A stretch of 64,000 bases of DNA from Odiellus spinosus (lineage: Eukaryota > Arthropoda > Arachnida > Opiliones > Phalangiidae). The position numbers were made by a program, and so were the translations under genes. The notes under the pieces are model-generated. The model had not been told where the DNA came from, searched no databases, and worked only from the letters and a program-made list of their open reading frames with translations. The DNA lies in NCBI GenBank assembly GCA_963920705.1, contig OY987240.1, positions 7,791,676 through 7,855,675 on the forward strand. The letters are read 5' to 3'. Shown here in pieces: positions 34,501 to 46,500 of this stretch. Within the stretch, counting starts at the first letter, position 1; each line of letters starts with the position of its first letter.

Positions 34501-37500
34501 GGTGGTAAAGTTACGGCAGGTGGTTATCACGGAAATTTCAGAGAAATTACAATTTTTGCCTAGAAAGGGGTTCGAAGTAGGTCCCCTCTAAGATAGTAAA
34601 AGAGGGAATTTTATCACCCTCAAGATTATAGAGAATTAGCAGAAGGGGATGGAAACTCTAAGAAGTCTGGGACGTTAGCCCTATGGGGCTCTATGTAATT
34701 TGTGTACCCCTTTTTTTTAACCTACCCCCTTGGGCGGATGCATACGAATGAGGGGCGTAGTATAAGTAACACCAGAAGAAAATAGAGGAAGTGGATTACT
34801 GTACCTTTGAGCCATGCAAGTCGGCCCTTACCTCAGCGTAACAATAGTCATATCACCCTCCACCCCTAGAATTTGAATCTAGCCAATCGGGACAAAGCTT
34901 AAAAAATCCTCTCTCGGAATATTTTTAAGGGAAGGCGCCACCATGTAGCGTGTTTTGGAAACAATCTTTAACCTTTGACCGACAGTTGTATTTCTGTCGT
35001 CTGCTCTTTAGGTCTTATATTGCTCTGTAATCTTCCCTATCAGGGTTCAAAACCTCTGACAAATTCATTTTCAAACTAGAAATTCATAGTAAGTTTTTAT
35101 TTAATAATGAAACCGTATAAAATAATAAGACTATTTAATCACTACTTGCCAGCCGATTAACAACTCGACAGAGTCGAAGATTAGAAGACGCGAAGCGGCG
35201 TAGCCCCTTATATGTTACGTCACTCGCGTGTTAATGCGCGATAAAAACCCCAATCTGTCTCTACCCCCAGGGATAGTAAATGGCGCGAAAAAAACGAAAC
35301 GGGACGCCTCGCGATTAAGGCCAAGCAATCCACTTCCTCTATTTTCTTCTGGTAACACGCGTGAATAGGCACCAAAAGGAATAAGCACGTAAGAGATCAA
35401 CGTTTGGAGCGCTGGTGTTGGACCATAATTCGTTGGGCATTTGAAACCTTGGTAACGCTCGCCCAACTCATCTTTGACTAGCCATCTTTTAAGTTATAGA
35501 CTTTTTGGCCATAACGATTTCACGGTGGCTACAGCCAAAGTTGGGGAAGAGCTTACGTCCCAGACTTTTTATAGTTTCCAAGAGTAATAGACTTCAAAGG
35601 AGGGGTTAATCGGCTTCTGCGATTAGGCATAAAATTAGGGAAATATCAAGGAAAGTCTTAAAAATTAGGCATAATCAGGGAAGTACGAGGGAAACTCTTA
35701 AAAATTTCCGCATACATCATTTAAAGGGACTATCTGGAATTTACAAATCCCCTTTAAAGTCGCCTTCTTTTCTAACTTAGCAGATGACGTTGTACAAAAT
35801 AAATTGTGCAGTCAAAGCAAGACTGCGTGCGTAAGGGAAGAGCATTTAAAAGGGGCAAGTTTCAGAGCAGATAGGGCCTTTAATATCTAAAAATCTATCA
35901 AAATTTGCGATTACGTGTACCTGCCCTGAAATTCAAACATCACAACCCTAGCTACTTCACAAAATTGATTTCCGATCGAGTTAATAAACTTTTTTTTGTT
36001 AACACCAGCTCGAACCTGGAGCTCCATTACCTAGTCCAAATGATCTCAAAAGAAAAATAATCATCAAAAACAAAAGATTAAAACCAGAATCGGAAAAAAG
36101 TGAATTTCCACGAATATAATTTCCACGATATAATGAAATATCAGATTACAATCTTAACCCTCTTTTAGTGGAGCTGGAACTGTGGAAGAAAGGTCAACTG
36201 GACAACGATGACGACGAAGTCCGAGAGGACGCGTCCATTACGGCACCCTTACCGGAAGAAACTGCCAAGGAGGAAGAAGTCGCTATGGCCAACTACCAAT
36301 ACACTGGAGCCACCACTCACGTTCATCCCTACTTGTCTTCGTTGGTAAACTACGCCCAACCCGTGAAATTCCAAGGTTTCGACGTGGCTGAAGGTAATAC
36401 GACTTAATTTACAGACTAAATCATGATAGCTACCTTCAGACTTCACATTTTCGATCTTTAAATTGGCTTTTGAATGGAATAATTGCAAATTTTGGTCCAG
36501 CTGACCCCAAAACTTTCCATATTTAAACTTTGCAAAAGGGTTTAAAACGGTTTCAAGGTTTCTAGTGTGAACGTGGGTTTTATAACTCCCATTGTTGACA
36601 CTGAATATCAATTTTCAACTCATTGACCTCAAAATTTTTCATTCCGACGTATGCAAAAGTGTTAAAGGATAAATGAAATTTGAAAAAACACATTTTTGAT
36701 TTGGGGTTTTTCTAAATCTACATTATCGAAAACCTAAAAAATATAAGTTTTATTGTTAAACATTCCCAAAATATGATAAAACTTGTTTAAATGGTCAATC
36801 AGAAAACGCTTCAATTTTCCTTTATCCTTTCGGAACGATTTTAATATTTCTTGTGTAAATGCGACTCATTTCTCACGACATTTACAGAAAAAAATATTCA
36901 TCACAACATGTCTTCGTTCGCTGAAACCACCGCGTTGGGATATCTAAAATCGCAAGCCATTGAGTTTGTCAAGTAAGTAATCGAGTAAATTAATTACTCG
37001 TACATTTTTGACTTCGAAATACTTATTTATTTATTCTTCGCTTTAATATAGTTACAACAAGCGTCAACTCAGCCGTATATACCCGAAAGGTACCAGGGCC
37101 GATTCTAGCAACTTTATGCCTCAAATTTTCTGGAACGCCGGCTGTCAAATGGTGGCTTTGAATTTCCAAACATCCGATTTGCCGATGCAACTTAATCAGG
37201 GCAAATTCGAATACAATGGCGGTTGCGGATATCTTTTGAAACCGGATTTTATGCGGCGACCGGACAAGACCTTTGACCCTTTCGCCGAATCGCCCGTTGA
37301 TGGCGTTATCGCGGCGCAATGTTCCGTGCGCGTCATTTCCGGTCAATTCTTGTCCGACAAGAAAGTTGGTACCTACGTAGAAGTGGATATGTACGGTTTA
37401 CCCACCGACACCATACGAAAAGAGTTTCGAACGCGAATGGTGCCTTCCAATGGTCTCAATCCAGTTTACAACGAGGAGCCTTTCACTTTTAGAAAAGTAA

Positions 37501-40500
37501 GTTTCGATTAATTTGAAAGGGATACTAGACTACGTTAACAAGTTAAACAATTTTTGACTGTTGACAAAGACTTAGAGATAATATTAAATTAAATATAAAA
37601 GTCACGAAATAATGCTCGCTAAGCCTAAATCGAGGGGGCAGACACTCGTGAACTCAGGTGTACAAAATTTTGGAACTCTTTGCACTACCAAAGCTAAACT
37701 CAGATTCCATAAGAGTCCGAAATTAATGCACTGTCAAAGCTGAACTCAGGTGTAAAGCCAATTCAAGAGTGTCTGACCCCTCGGCCTAAATCCATCGAGA
37801 AGAAATTTGTAAATTGAAATATCGAAACATTAAAAAAAAAAAATGCTGCAGGAACCAATTTAACACTAAAGCACACGCTATTTCTAACAAATGTGAGGTA
37901 TCAGTTCGTATTGGTTTGAGAAGCAATTTGGTCAAGTCGCTTCGGTTCTAACATGGATTAATCAACCTCACAATTCTCTTTGGTAAAATGATTGTTCGAA
38001 TCGCACCCTGGTGACAAAACACCGGAAGCTTCTAGCTACCGATACACGGGGGTGAAATATTGAAGGGGAAAAAACTAAAGCAGACGATGCTCTCATGGAT
38101 TAATCCATTTAGTTATTATTCAACCTCACACGTGTAGACCAAGGCTTAAGTTGATTCTCTTAATTTCTTTGATATAATATATTTACCTGTTTAAAGTTAG
38201 ATTATTAATTAGATTATAAACATAAATAACTTAAAATGAATATGGAAATGTTACTTACAACAAATAATTTCCAATAGACTTAAAAAGTAAATAAAATATC
38301 CTGACTGCAACGAGAAGTTGTAAACAAAAATCTCCAAAGCTTAGAAAATGTACAAAAACTCCCGGGAGATGGCAACGTTTCAAAAATCTACTTCCCGGAT
38401 TTGTATCGGTAAGGGGGTAAAATTGAGGGGCCGAATAAAATTTCTGGCAGCCATGTTTGAAACAAACATCTTCAACTGCTAGTATAGTAAATCTTACCAG
38501 AGAGAATTATCCCTGTGAGGTTGATTAATCCATGGTTCTAACCACCAAGAAAATAACCAAACCGCCTAGACGGATTTCAGCTGACAAATTTTAAAATAAC
38601 ATTATTAAAATTATAATTTCTGTCAAAAATAATTAAGCAACGATCGAGTTACAAACCCGATTAACTAATTAAGTAGGGATAATTATAATATTTAAATTAG
38701 GGAATTTTTTTAAATCGACTCTAAGCCTTGGATATGGACGAACCGTCTTGGCAAATTGTCACATGCAAACCAGGGACAAATGCAAAACTCCTAGTACCCG
38801 ATTCGGAACCGATTTTTGTCCTCGAGGTTGAACGAGGCTTAATCCGGTTCACGCTGTGGCATTTCCAAGCTTAAGCAATTTAGTAGATTAAAAACAACAT
38901 GATTCCAGTGTTTAGTATCCCTTTACGCGACATATTCAGTTAGTCTGAAGTCTAACCCATTTTCCAAAATCAAGGTTGTTTTGCCTGATTTGGCCGTCAT
39001 TAGAATCGGAGTCTTCGACGAGAATGGTAAGATGTTAGGACAGAGGATTTTGCCCATGGATGGATTGCAAGCCGGTAAGTTAATTTTCTTTCCCTCATTA
39101 TTATCTTTTGCTATTTTGTAGCCCTGGCAAATGATGTATGTAGGTTCTTAAAATTATAAAACGCAAAGGGACTCGTTTTGAGCCTTGTCAAATTAATATC
39201 ACTAATATAATATTTAGAAATTTAAAAAAAATCCTGAGGCTTATAGTGTGACTTCGGTTTTACTCTATCAATACGTGCTTTCGTAGAGTAATGAAACAAA
39301 TTGCCTTTCACAATCAGGAAAAATCGCCCAATAGTTGGTATTATAAAATAACCTTGGAACCAGCAAAAAGAGCCGTTAAAAAGCACCTGTTTCTTTGCCT
39401 GTTTCTATGGAAGATGTTGCCCTTTTTCAAGGCTTGAGCAAAGTATATGATTATCTATACTTTTGACAACCTTGAAACCAACAAAAAGAAACGTTAAATA
39501 GAACCGGTTTGTATGGAAATGTTGCCTTTTTTCAAGGCTGGGACTAAGTGAAGTTTAATGATACCAACTATTTGGTCAAAAATGGTCCAAATTGGAAAAG
39601 TTAAACAGATTCGCCCTACAGTAATTGTCCACCAAGGTTATGATTCGCCCTACAGTAATTGTCCACCAAGGTTATGATTCGCCCTTCAGTAATTGTCCAC
39701 CAAAGTTAGGATTCGCCCTTCAGTAATTGTCCACCAAAGTTAAGATTCGCCCTTCAGTAATTGTCCACCAAAGTTAGGATTAGCCCTTCAGTAATTGTCC
39801 ACCAAAGTTATGATTCGCCCTTCAGTAATTGTCCACCAAAGTTAGGATTCGCCCTACAGTAATTGTCGACCAAAGTTAAGATTCGCCCTACAGTAATTGT
39901 CGACCAAAGTTAAGATTCGCCCTACAGTAATTGTCGACCAAAGTTAAGATTCGCCCTACAGTAATTGTCGACCAAAGTTAAGATTCGCCCTACAGTAATT
40001 GTCCACCAAAGTTAAGATTCGCCCTACAGTAATTGTCCACCAAAGTTAAGATTCGCCCTACAGTAATTGTCCACCAAAGTTAAGATTCGCCCTACAGTAA
40101 TTGTCCACCAAAGTTAAGATTCGCCCTACAGTAATTTTCCACCAAAGTTAAGATTCGCCCTACAGTAATTTTCCACCAAAGTTAAGATTCGCCCTACAGT
40201 AATTATCCACCAAAGTTAAGATTCGCCCTACAGTAATTATCCACCAAAGTTAAGATTAGCCCTACAGTAATTATCCACCAAAGTTAAGATTCGCCCTACA
40301 GTAATTATCCACCAAAGTTAAGATTCGCCCTACAGTAATTATCCACCAAAGTTAAGATTCGCCCTACAGTAATTATCCACCAAAGTTAAGATTCGCCCTA
40401 CAGTAATTATCCACCAAAGTTAAGATTCGCCCTACAGTAATTATCCACCAAAGTTAAGATTCGCCCTACAGTAATTATCCACCAAAGCTAAGATTCGCCA

Positions 40501-43500
40501 TACAGTAATTGTCCACCAAAGTTAAGATTTGCCCTACAGTAACTGTCCACTAAAGTTAAGATTCACCCTACAGTAACTGTCCACCAAAGTTAAGATTCGC
40601 CCTACAGTAATTATCCACCAAAGTGAAGATTTGCCTTACAGTAGCTGTCCACCAAAGTTAAGATTCTCCCTACAGTAATTATCCACCAAAGTTAAGTTTT
40701 GATATACAGTAACTGTCCACCATAGTTAAGATTCGCCCTACAGTAACTGTCCACCAGTGAAGATTTGCCCTACAGTAACTGTCCACCAAAGTTAAGATTC
40801 GCCCTAGAGTAACTGTCCACCAAAGTGAAGATTCGCCCTAGAGTAACTGTCCACCAAAGTGAAGATTTGCCCTACAGTAACTGTCCACCAAAGTTAAGAT
40901 TCTCCCTAGAGTAACTGTCCACCAAAGTGAAGATTTCCCTTACAGTAACTGTCCACCAAAGTGAAGATTTCCCTTACAGTAACTGTCCACCAAATTTTAA
41001 GATTCGCCCTACAGTAATTATCCACCAAAGTGAAGATTTGCCTTACAGTAACTGTCCACCAAAGTTAAGATTCTCCCTACAGTAATTATCCACCCAAGTG
41101 AAGATTTGCCTTATAGTAACTGTCCACCAAAGTTAAAATACGCCCTACAGTAATTGTCCACCAAAGTTAAGATTCGTCCTAGAGTAACTGTCCACCAAAG
41201 TTAAGATTCGCCCTACAGTAATTGTCCACCAAAGTTAAGTTTTGATATACAGTAACTGTCCACCATAGTTAAGATTCGCCCTACAGTAACTGTCCACCAG
41301 TGAAGATTTGCCCTACAGTAACTGTCCACCAAAGTTAAGATTTGCCCTACAGTAACTGTCCATTAAAGTTAAGATTTGCCCTACAGTAACTGTCCATTAA
41401 AGTTAAGATTCGCCCTAGAGTAACTGTCCACCAAAGTTAAGATTCGCCCTAGAGTAACTGTCCACCAAAGTTAAGATTCGCCCTACAGTAATTGTCCACC
41501 AAAGTAAAGTTTTGATATACAGTAACTGTCCACCATAGTTAAGATTCGCCCTACAGTAACTGTCCACCAGTGAAGATTTGCCCTACAGTAACTGTCCACC
41601 AAAGTTAAGATTCGCCCTAGAGTAACTGTCCACCAAAGTGAAGATTTGCCCTACAGTAACTGTCCACCAAAGTTAAGATTTGCCCTACAGTAACTGTCCA
41701 CCAAAGTTAAGATTTGCCCTACAGTAACTGTCCACCAAAGTTAAGATTCGCCCTAGAGTAATTGTCCACCAAAGTTAAGTTTTGATGTACAGTCCACCAT
41801 TGTCTTAATATTTACCACTTTGGAGCGGAAGTAAACAAGGCCAAATTGGAATGTATTTCCGAATATAGGTTACCGTCACGTGTCACTTAGAACGGAAGGA
41901 AACTTCCCAATGTCACTTCCCATGCTCTTCATCTGCATTGAATTAAAAATCTACGTACCTGATGGTTTAGGAGGTGAGTAAACTTTGACCCCTTCATTCT
42001 GAAGATTCTAGAGAAACCAATTTTGATAATTTCGTCTTGATAGACTTGATGGACGCGCTATCTGACCCCAGAGCGTTTTTATCCGCCCAAGAGAAACGCA
42101 TGGTTCAAATGAAAGCGATCGGTATTGAGGAAACCGATATTCAAACCAAAGATCTGAAACTTGGAAGTTCCACCTCCGCTTCTGCGAAAAAAGAAGAAGA
42201 AAAGAAAGGTAAGCGTTGCTTGGACAATGTATCGTTTAAAGTTTTTGGTTTTAAATGCTTGAAGTCTTATTCAATTAGCGGAAGAGTTCCGAATTGATCC
42301 TTTGACTTCGGAAAGCTTGAAAGGGGAAAAAGCCTTCACAAAACAGGTGCGAAAGCAACGGAAGGAATTGGAATCTTTGAGAAAGCGTCATCACAAAGAG
42401 AAAGGCGTAATTCAGAAGCAACAATGCGCGGCCATTGATAAAGTCACCAAAAATAATAAGAAGTAAGTTATTAGGATTCAAATGGTATTTTTACCATTTC
42501 ATTACCACCTCTCGAATAATATTTATAAAAGGACATTTATGGGCAAAGCGGGGAAATTCAAATATTTTCTGATTTTGGGTATGGATGGCGCTATTATGAT
42601 TTTTCTCATCCCTGGAGGTAGCTGTTAAGATTTTTTCCATCCCTGTAGGTCCCATAACCGTCGTCTGCTATATATTCCTCCTGTATTTTTGACAATGGGC
42701 CTAACCAGGGACGGAAATAAGTAAATTTTTTTATTGAACAAATGTCCAGTAACCCCCTTCAAAAATTCAAAAGTTATCGGACATTTAACAAAATAACCGG
42801 ACAATGCTACATTTCCTGTATTAAAAAATACCTATTTTTTATCGGACATTTGTCCAGTGACCCCCTCTTAAAAATAAAAAGTTATCGGACATTTTGGAAA
42901 ATTTATCCGACAATGGCCAGTGACTTGTGCTTATTCCCGTCCCTGGGCCTAACCCATGGAAATGCGTCTAGCCAGTTATATATAGGCCATCTATGGAAGT
43001 TTGGCTTTTTAATTGGTTATCAAAATAACAAATAATACATTATTTGTATATCATTTTTGGAAGTAGGTTTATGTATACTTTACTCATTTTACGCTACTTC
43101 TACCAGAAAAAAGAAAACGGATTATCCTGATATTTTTCCTTCTGGGTCATTCCATAGGGTTTCAGCTAGGCATGCAATCATGGGTCGGCAGATCTAAATG
43201 AAATTTGGTACACTTGTTTCTATGCTTAAAAAACTAGGATTCCCAGATTTTAAGATGAAAATAAGAATATTTGAATTTTTGGCGAAATTTAGAGGAAACT
43301 CCCAAGAGTTTTAGAATGTCAACGAAAAAAAAATTATGCTCTTGCGAAAAAAAAAAACAATATCTAACTGGCGCTTCGGTTGATTCTTTGGAATTTACTC
43401 ATGTTTATAGAGTAAAAGGCTAGGAATCTGATGGTAATTTTGAAAATGGTCTACCTATTTTAGTGTTTTGTTTTTTAATTTTTTTAAATTTCGCGGGTTG

Positions 43501-46500
43501 TCCTACGATGTGACGTGTGACGTCATGAGGCCCAACTTTTAGAATTTTTATTTTCGCTTATTCACCTAGTTTATGTTTGGTTTTTAGTATTTGTTTCGTA
43601 TTTAACTGGTAATCAAAAACAAAAGTTTCGAATTTTTGAAATTTTTATATTTATTTTATAGTTTACTCGAAAATGGTGGTACGACCGTGCTACAGGGGTT
43701 CTATGGGTCATTTTAAGACGAAAATGTTCAATGACTTTTGTCGTATGGGGACGCCGTTTAAGAGTTATGACATGATTCATGAAGACATTTTCGTCTTAAA
43801 ATGACCCATAGAACCCCTGTAGCTCGGTCCTACCACCATTTTCGAAATATCCTGTATGCATAATTAGATATAAAATAAATATAAAAATTCCAAAAATTTG
43901 AAACTTTTCTTTTTGATTACCAGTTAAATACGAAACAAATACCAAAAACCAAACATATACTAGGTGAAAGATGTGCCCTCGTGGTCTTAAGCGAAAATAA
44001 AAATTTTAAAAGTTGAGCCTCATGACGTCACACCTCACATTGTAGGATCACCCGCGAAATTTTAAAAAATTAAAAAACCAAAAAACTAAAAGAGATTGAC
44101 CATCGGATTCCTCGCATTTTACTCTATAAACATAAAGAATCAACCGAAGCGCAAGTTAGATATTGTTTTTTTTCGCAAGAGCATAATTTTTTTTCGTTGA
44201 CGTTCTAAAACTCTTGAGGGTTTACTCTAAATTTCGACCAAAATTCAATTATTCTTATTTTCATCTTAAAATCTGGGAATCTTAGGTTTTTAAGCATAGA
44301 AACAAGGGTACCAAATTTCATTATGATCTGCCGACCCATGGTTGCATGCCTAGGTTAAACCATATGGAATGACCCTTCTCATAAAATCCAATTGTCCAAT
44401 CATTTAGACTGAGCAAAGAAGATCTGGCAAATGACCCTCAAATCCGCGAACTGGTCGTTCAACAGATGACGCAGTGGTCGGAAATGTTGGAGCGACATCG
44501 TCGTGATGAATGGGAATTGCTGAAAACTCAACTTCACCAACAAGGCGAAGTTATGGAAAAGTTAATGGAAGCGGCGCAGGTTCAACAACTGAAACAACTT
44601 GACATGAAATTCGAACGGTGAGGAGCTTTGAAGTTGCGATTTAAACCTCAAAATTTCGCCTCATACTTTTTCTTTTAATACAAAGAGAAAACAAGGAAAT
44701 GAAGACGAAACAAGCTCGAGTGTCCGTGGAAACGGCGAAAGAAGTGGCCAATGACAAGACCTTGAGGAATAAGGCGGAACGCGAAAGACGACTCAAAGAG
44801 AAGAACAGTAACAACACCAAAAAGTTCATTGATGAGAGGAAGATGGCTGCTCACAAACAGGCCAAAGAACGGGAGAAGTTAAAAAAAATACACGAGAAAC
44901 AGCTACAAGATTTGAAAAAAGAAACTGAAAATGCAAGTATACTTTTAAATATTCGCAACCATTTTAACACAAATTCAATTATCAATTCACCCGTTACGCA
45001 CGAAATCGGAATGTTTCGCTAGATAAAAATATTTCACCTATATAGCGAGTAATTTCTTCCAAAAAAATTAACATTGACCAGCAGGCGTTTTCAAGGATTC
45101 GGGCCAATTTTCAAATTGATATTGCCCAAGCTCGCGAGTTTAATCTTCAGAAATTGAAAAATTTCCAAGGCTGTAGTGACGTTTTTACATTTATTTTCCA
45201 TCTGCTCCAATAAAATAGACAAAGAAATCGTTTTACCCAATGAGGAATTAATTTTTAAGTTGATTAAACATTGTCCAATTTTTCAAAAATTTCTACAGAA
45301 CTGCTTGTAATGCCTTGAAACGAATGGAGAAATAGCTGTCGTTGTACAAGCCTTAGAGAGAGATAAATTTGATAAAGCCGTTGCCTGATAATGATATAGC
45401 CTTTTTGTAGGATATTGTCGACTGTCATTACCTCCCTACCACGCAATGAGATAAAGGTGACTATCGTGAAAAGTCTCACCTTTTATAGCATTACGCTCTG
45501 TAGAGATTTTTTTCCTCCCGCGAAAAGAGGTGGATCTTCAAAAAGTCTAGCCGTTGCCTGATAATATTATAGCAATCGCGATCCGCCAATGAGGAGCCTG
45601 GTTGTAGAGGAGGATTTAAAGAACTTAAGGGTTTTTCGGCTCTTAACTTCCACCGCGTTCTTGCTTTATTAATAGGGGGAGAAATAAATGTAGCCCCTCC
45701 ATTATTCTTTCCACTTTCATTGATCAATTGCTTTTACGGTGAAGTCTTATTGCGCGTTCATAACTTCCCCTTATCCAACCCAGGGACCCGATTCTCTAAC
45801 TTTTCTCGATCTCGAACACGATCTCGTGTCGATGTCGATCTCGAAAGCTTTCTTATCGATGTCGATTGTAAAAATGAATTCAGTAACTCTCTCTGTTCGA
45901 GATCGATAAGAGAGTTATCGAAATGCGACTTCGAGAACGATTAACACACTTTCGGTTTTAACACGCATGCGCAAAATAATTTCACCAATAGGATATTAGT
46001 AGATCTAAGCAGACTACACAACAAGAGCATTTGGTATTTTTTCGGTTGCCATGTGTTCCATAGATTATTTTAAATTTGGACATGGCTGAAGTTAGACGCA
46101 ATCGAGTAACGCAATCACAACAAGAAACGATGATAGATGTATTAGAAAATAATGAAAGGTTTAAAACAAGAAAGCTTTCGGCAGGGTTTACATTAAATGA
46201 ATATGATAAAGTATGAAATTTTCTAGCTGATAAACTATACTTTGATGGAAATGGCCCAAAAAAAAATAAATTTTATCTCAATCTCCAAGGCGACATTTAA
46301 TACGGCTAGACGAGCAAAATTATTTACGACCATTTTAGTTTTCACTCATAAGCTGACGCCCCGTATGGATTTCTTTTGATGCACTGATTGGGCGAAAACC
46401 CTGTCGAAAAGGATATCGACAGCCCAAACCCCGGTGAGATCGACTTCGATTACGCAGTCGAAGTTCGAGAACTTTTTTGCGACAAATATCTTACAGAATT

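Noticed and set aside
39600-41795. CRISPR-like array
   Set aside because: The 34-bp units are contiguous without unique spacers, in an intron of a eukaryotic gene.
45085-45200. Possible extra norpA exon ([20 protein letters not shown] frame)
   Set aside because: With the GT donor at 44,937 the frame stops after about 14 codons. In its open frame there is no acceptable donor in phase, and the peptide does not look like PLC-beta.
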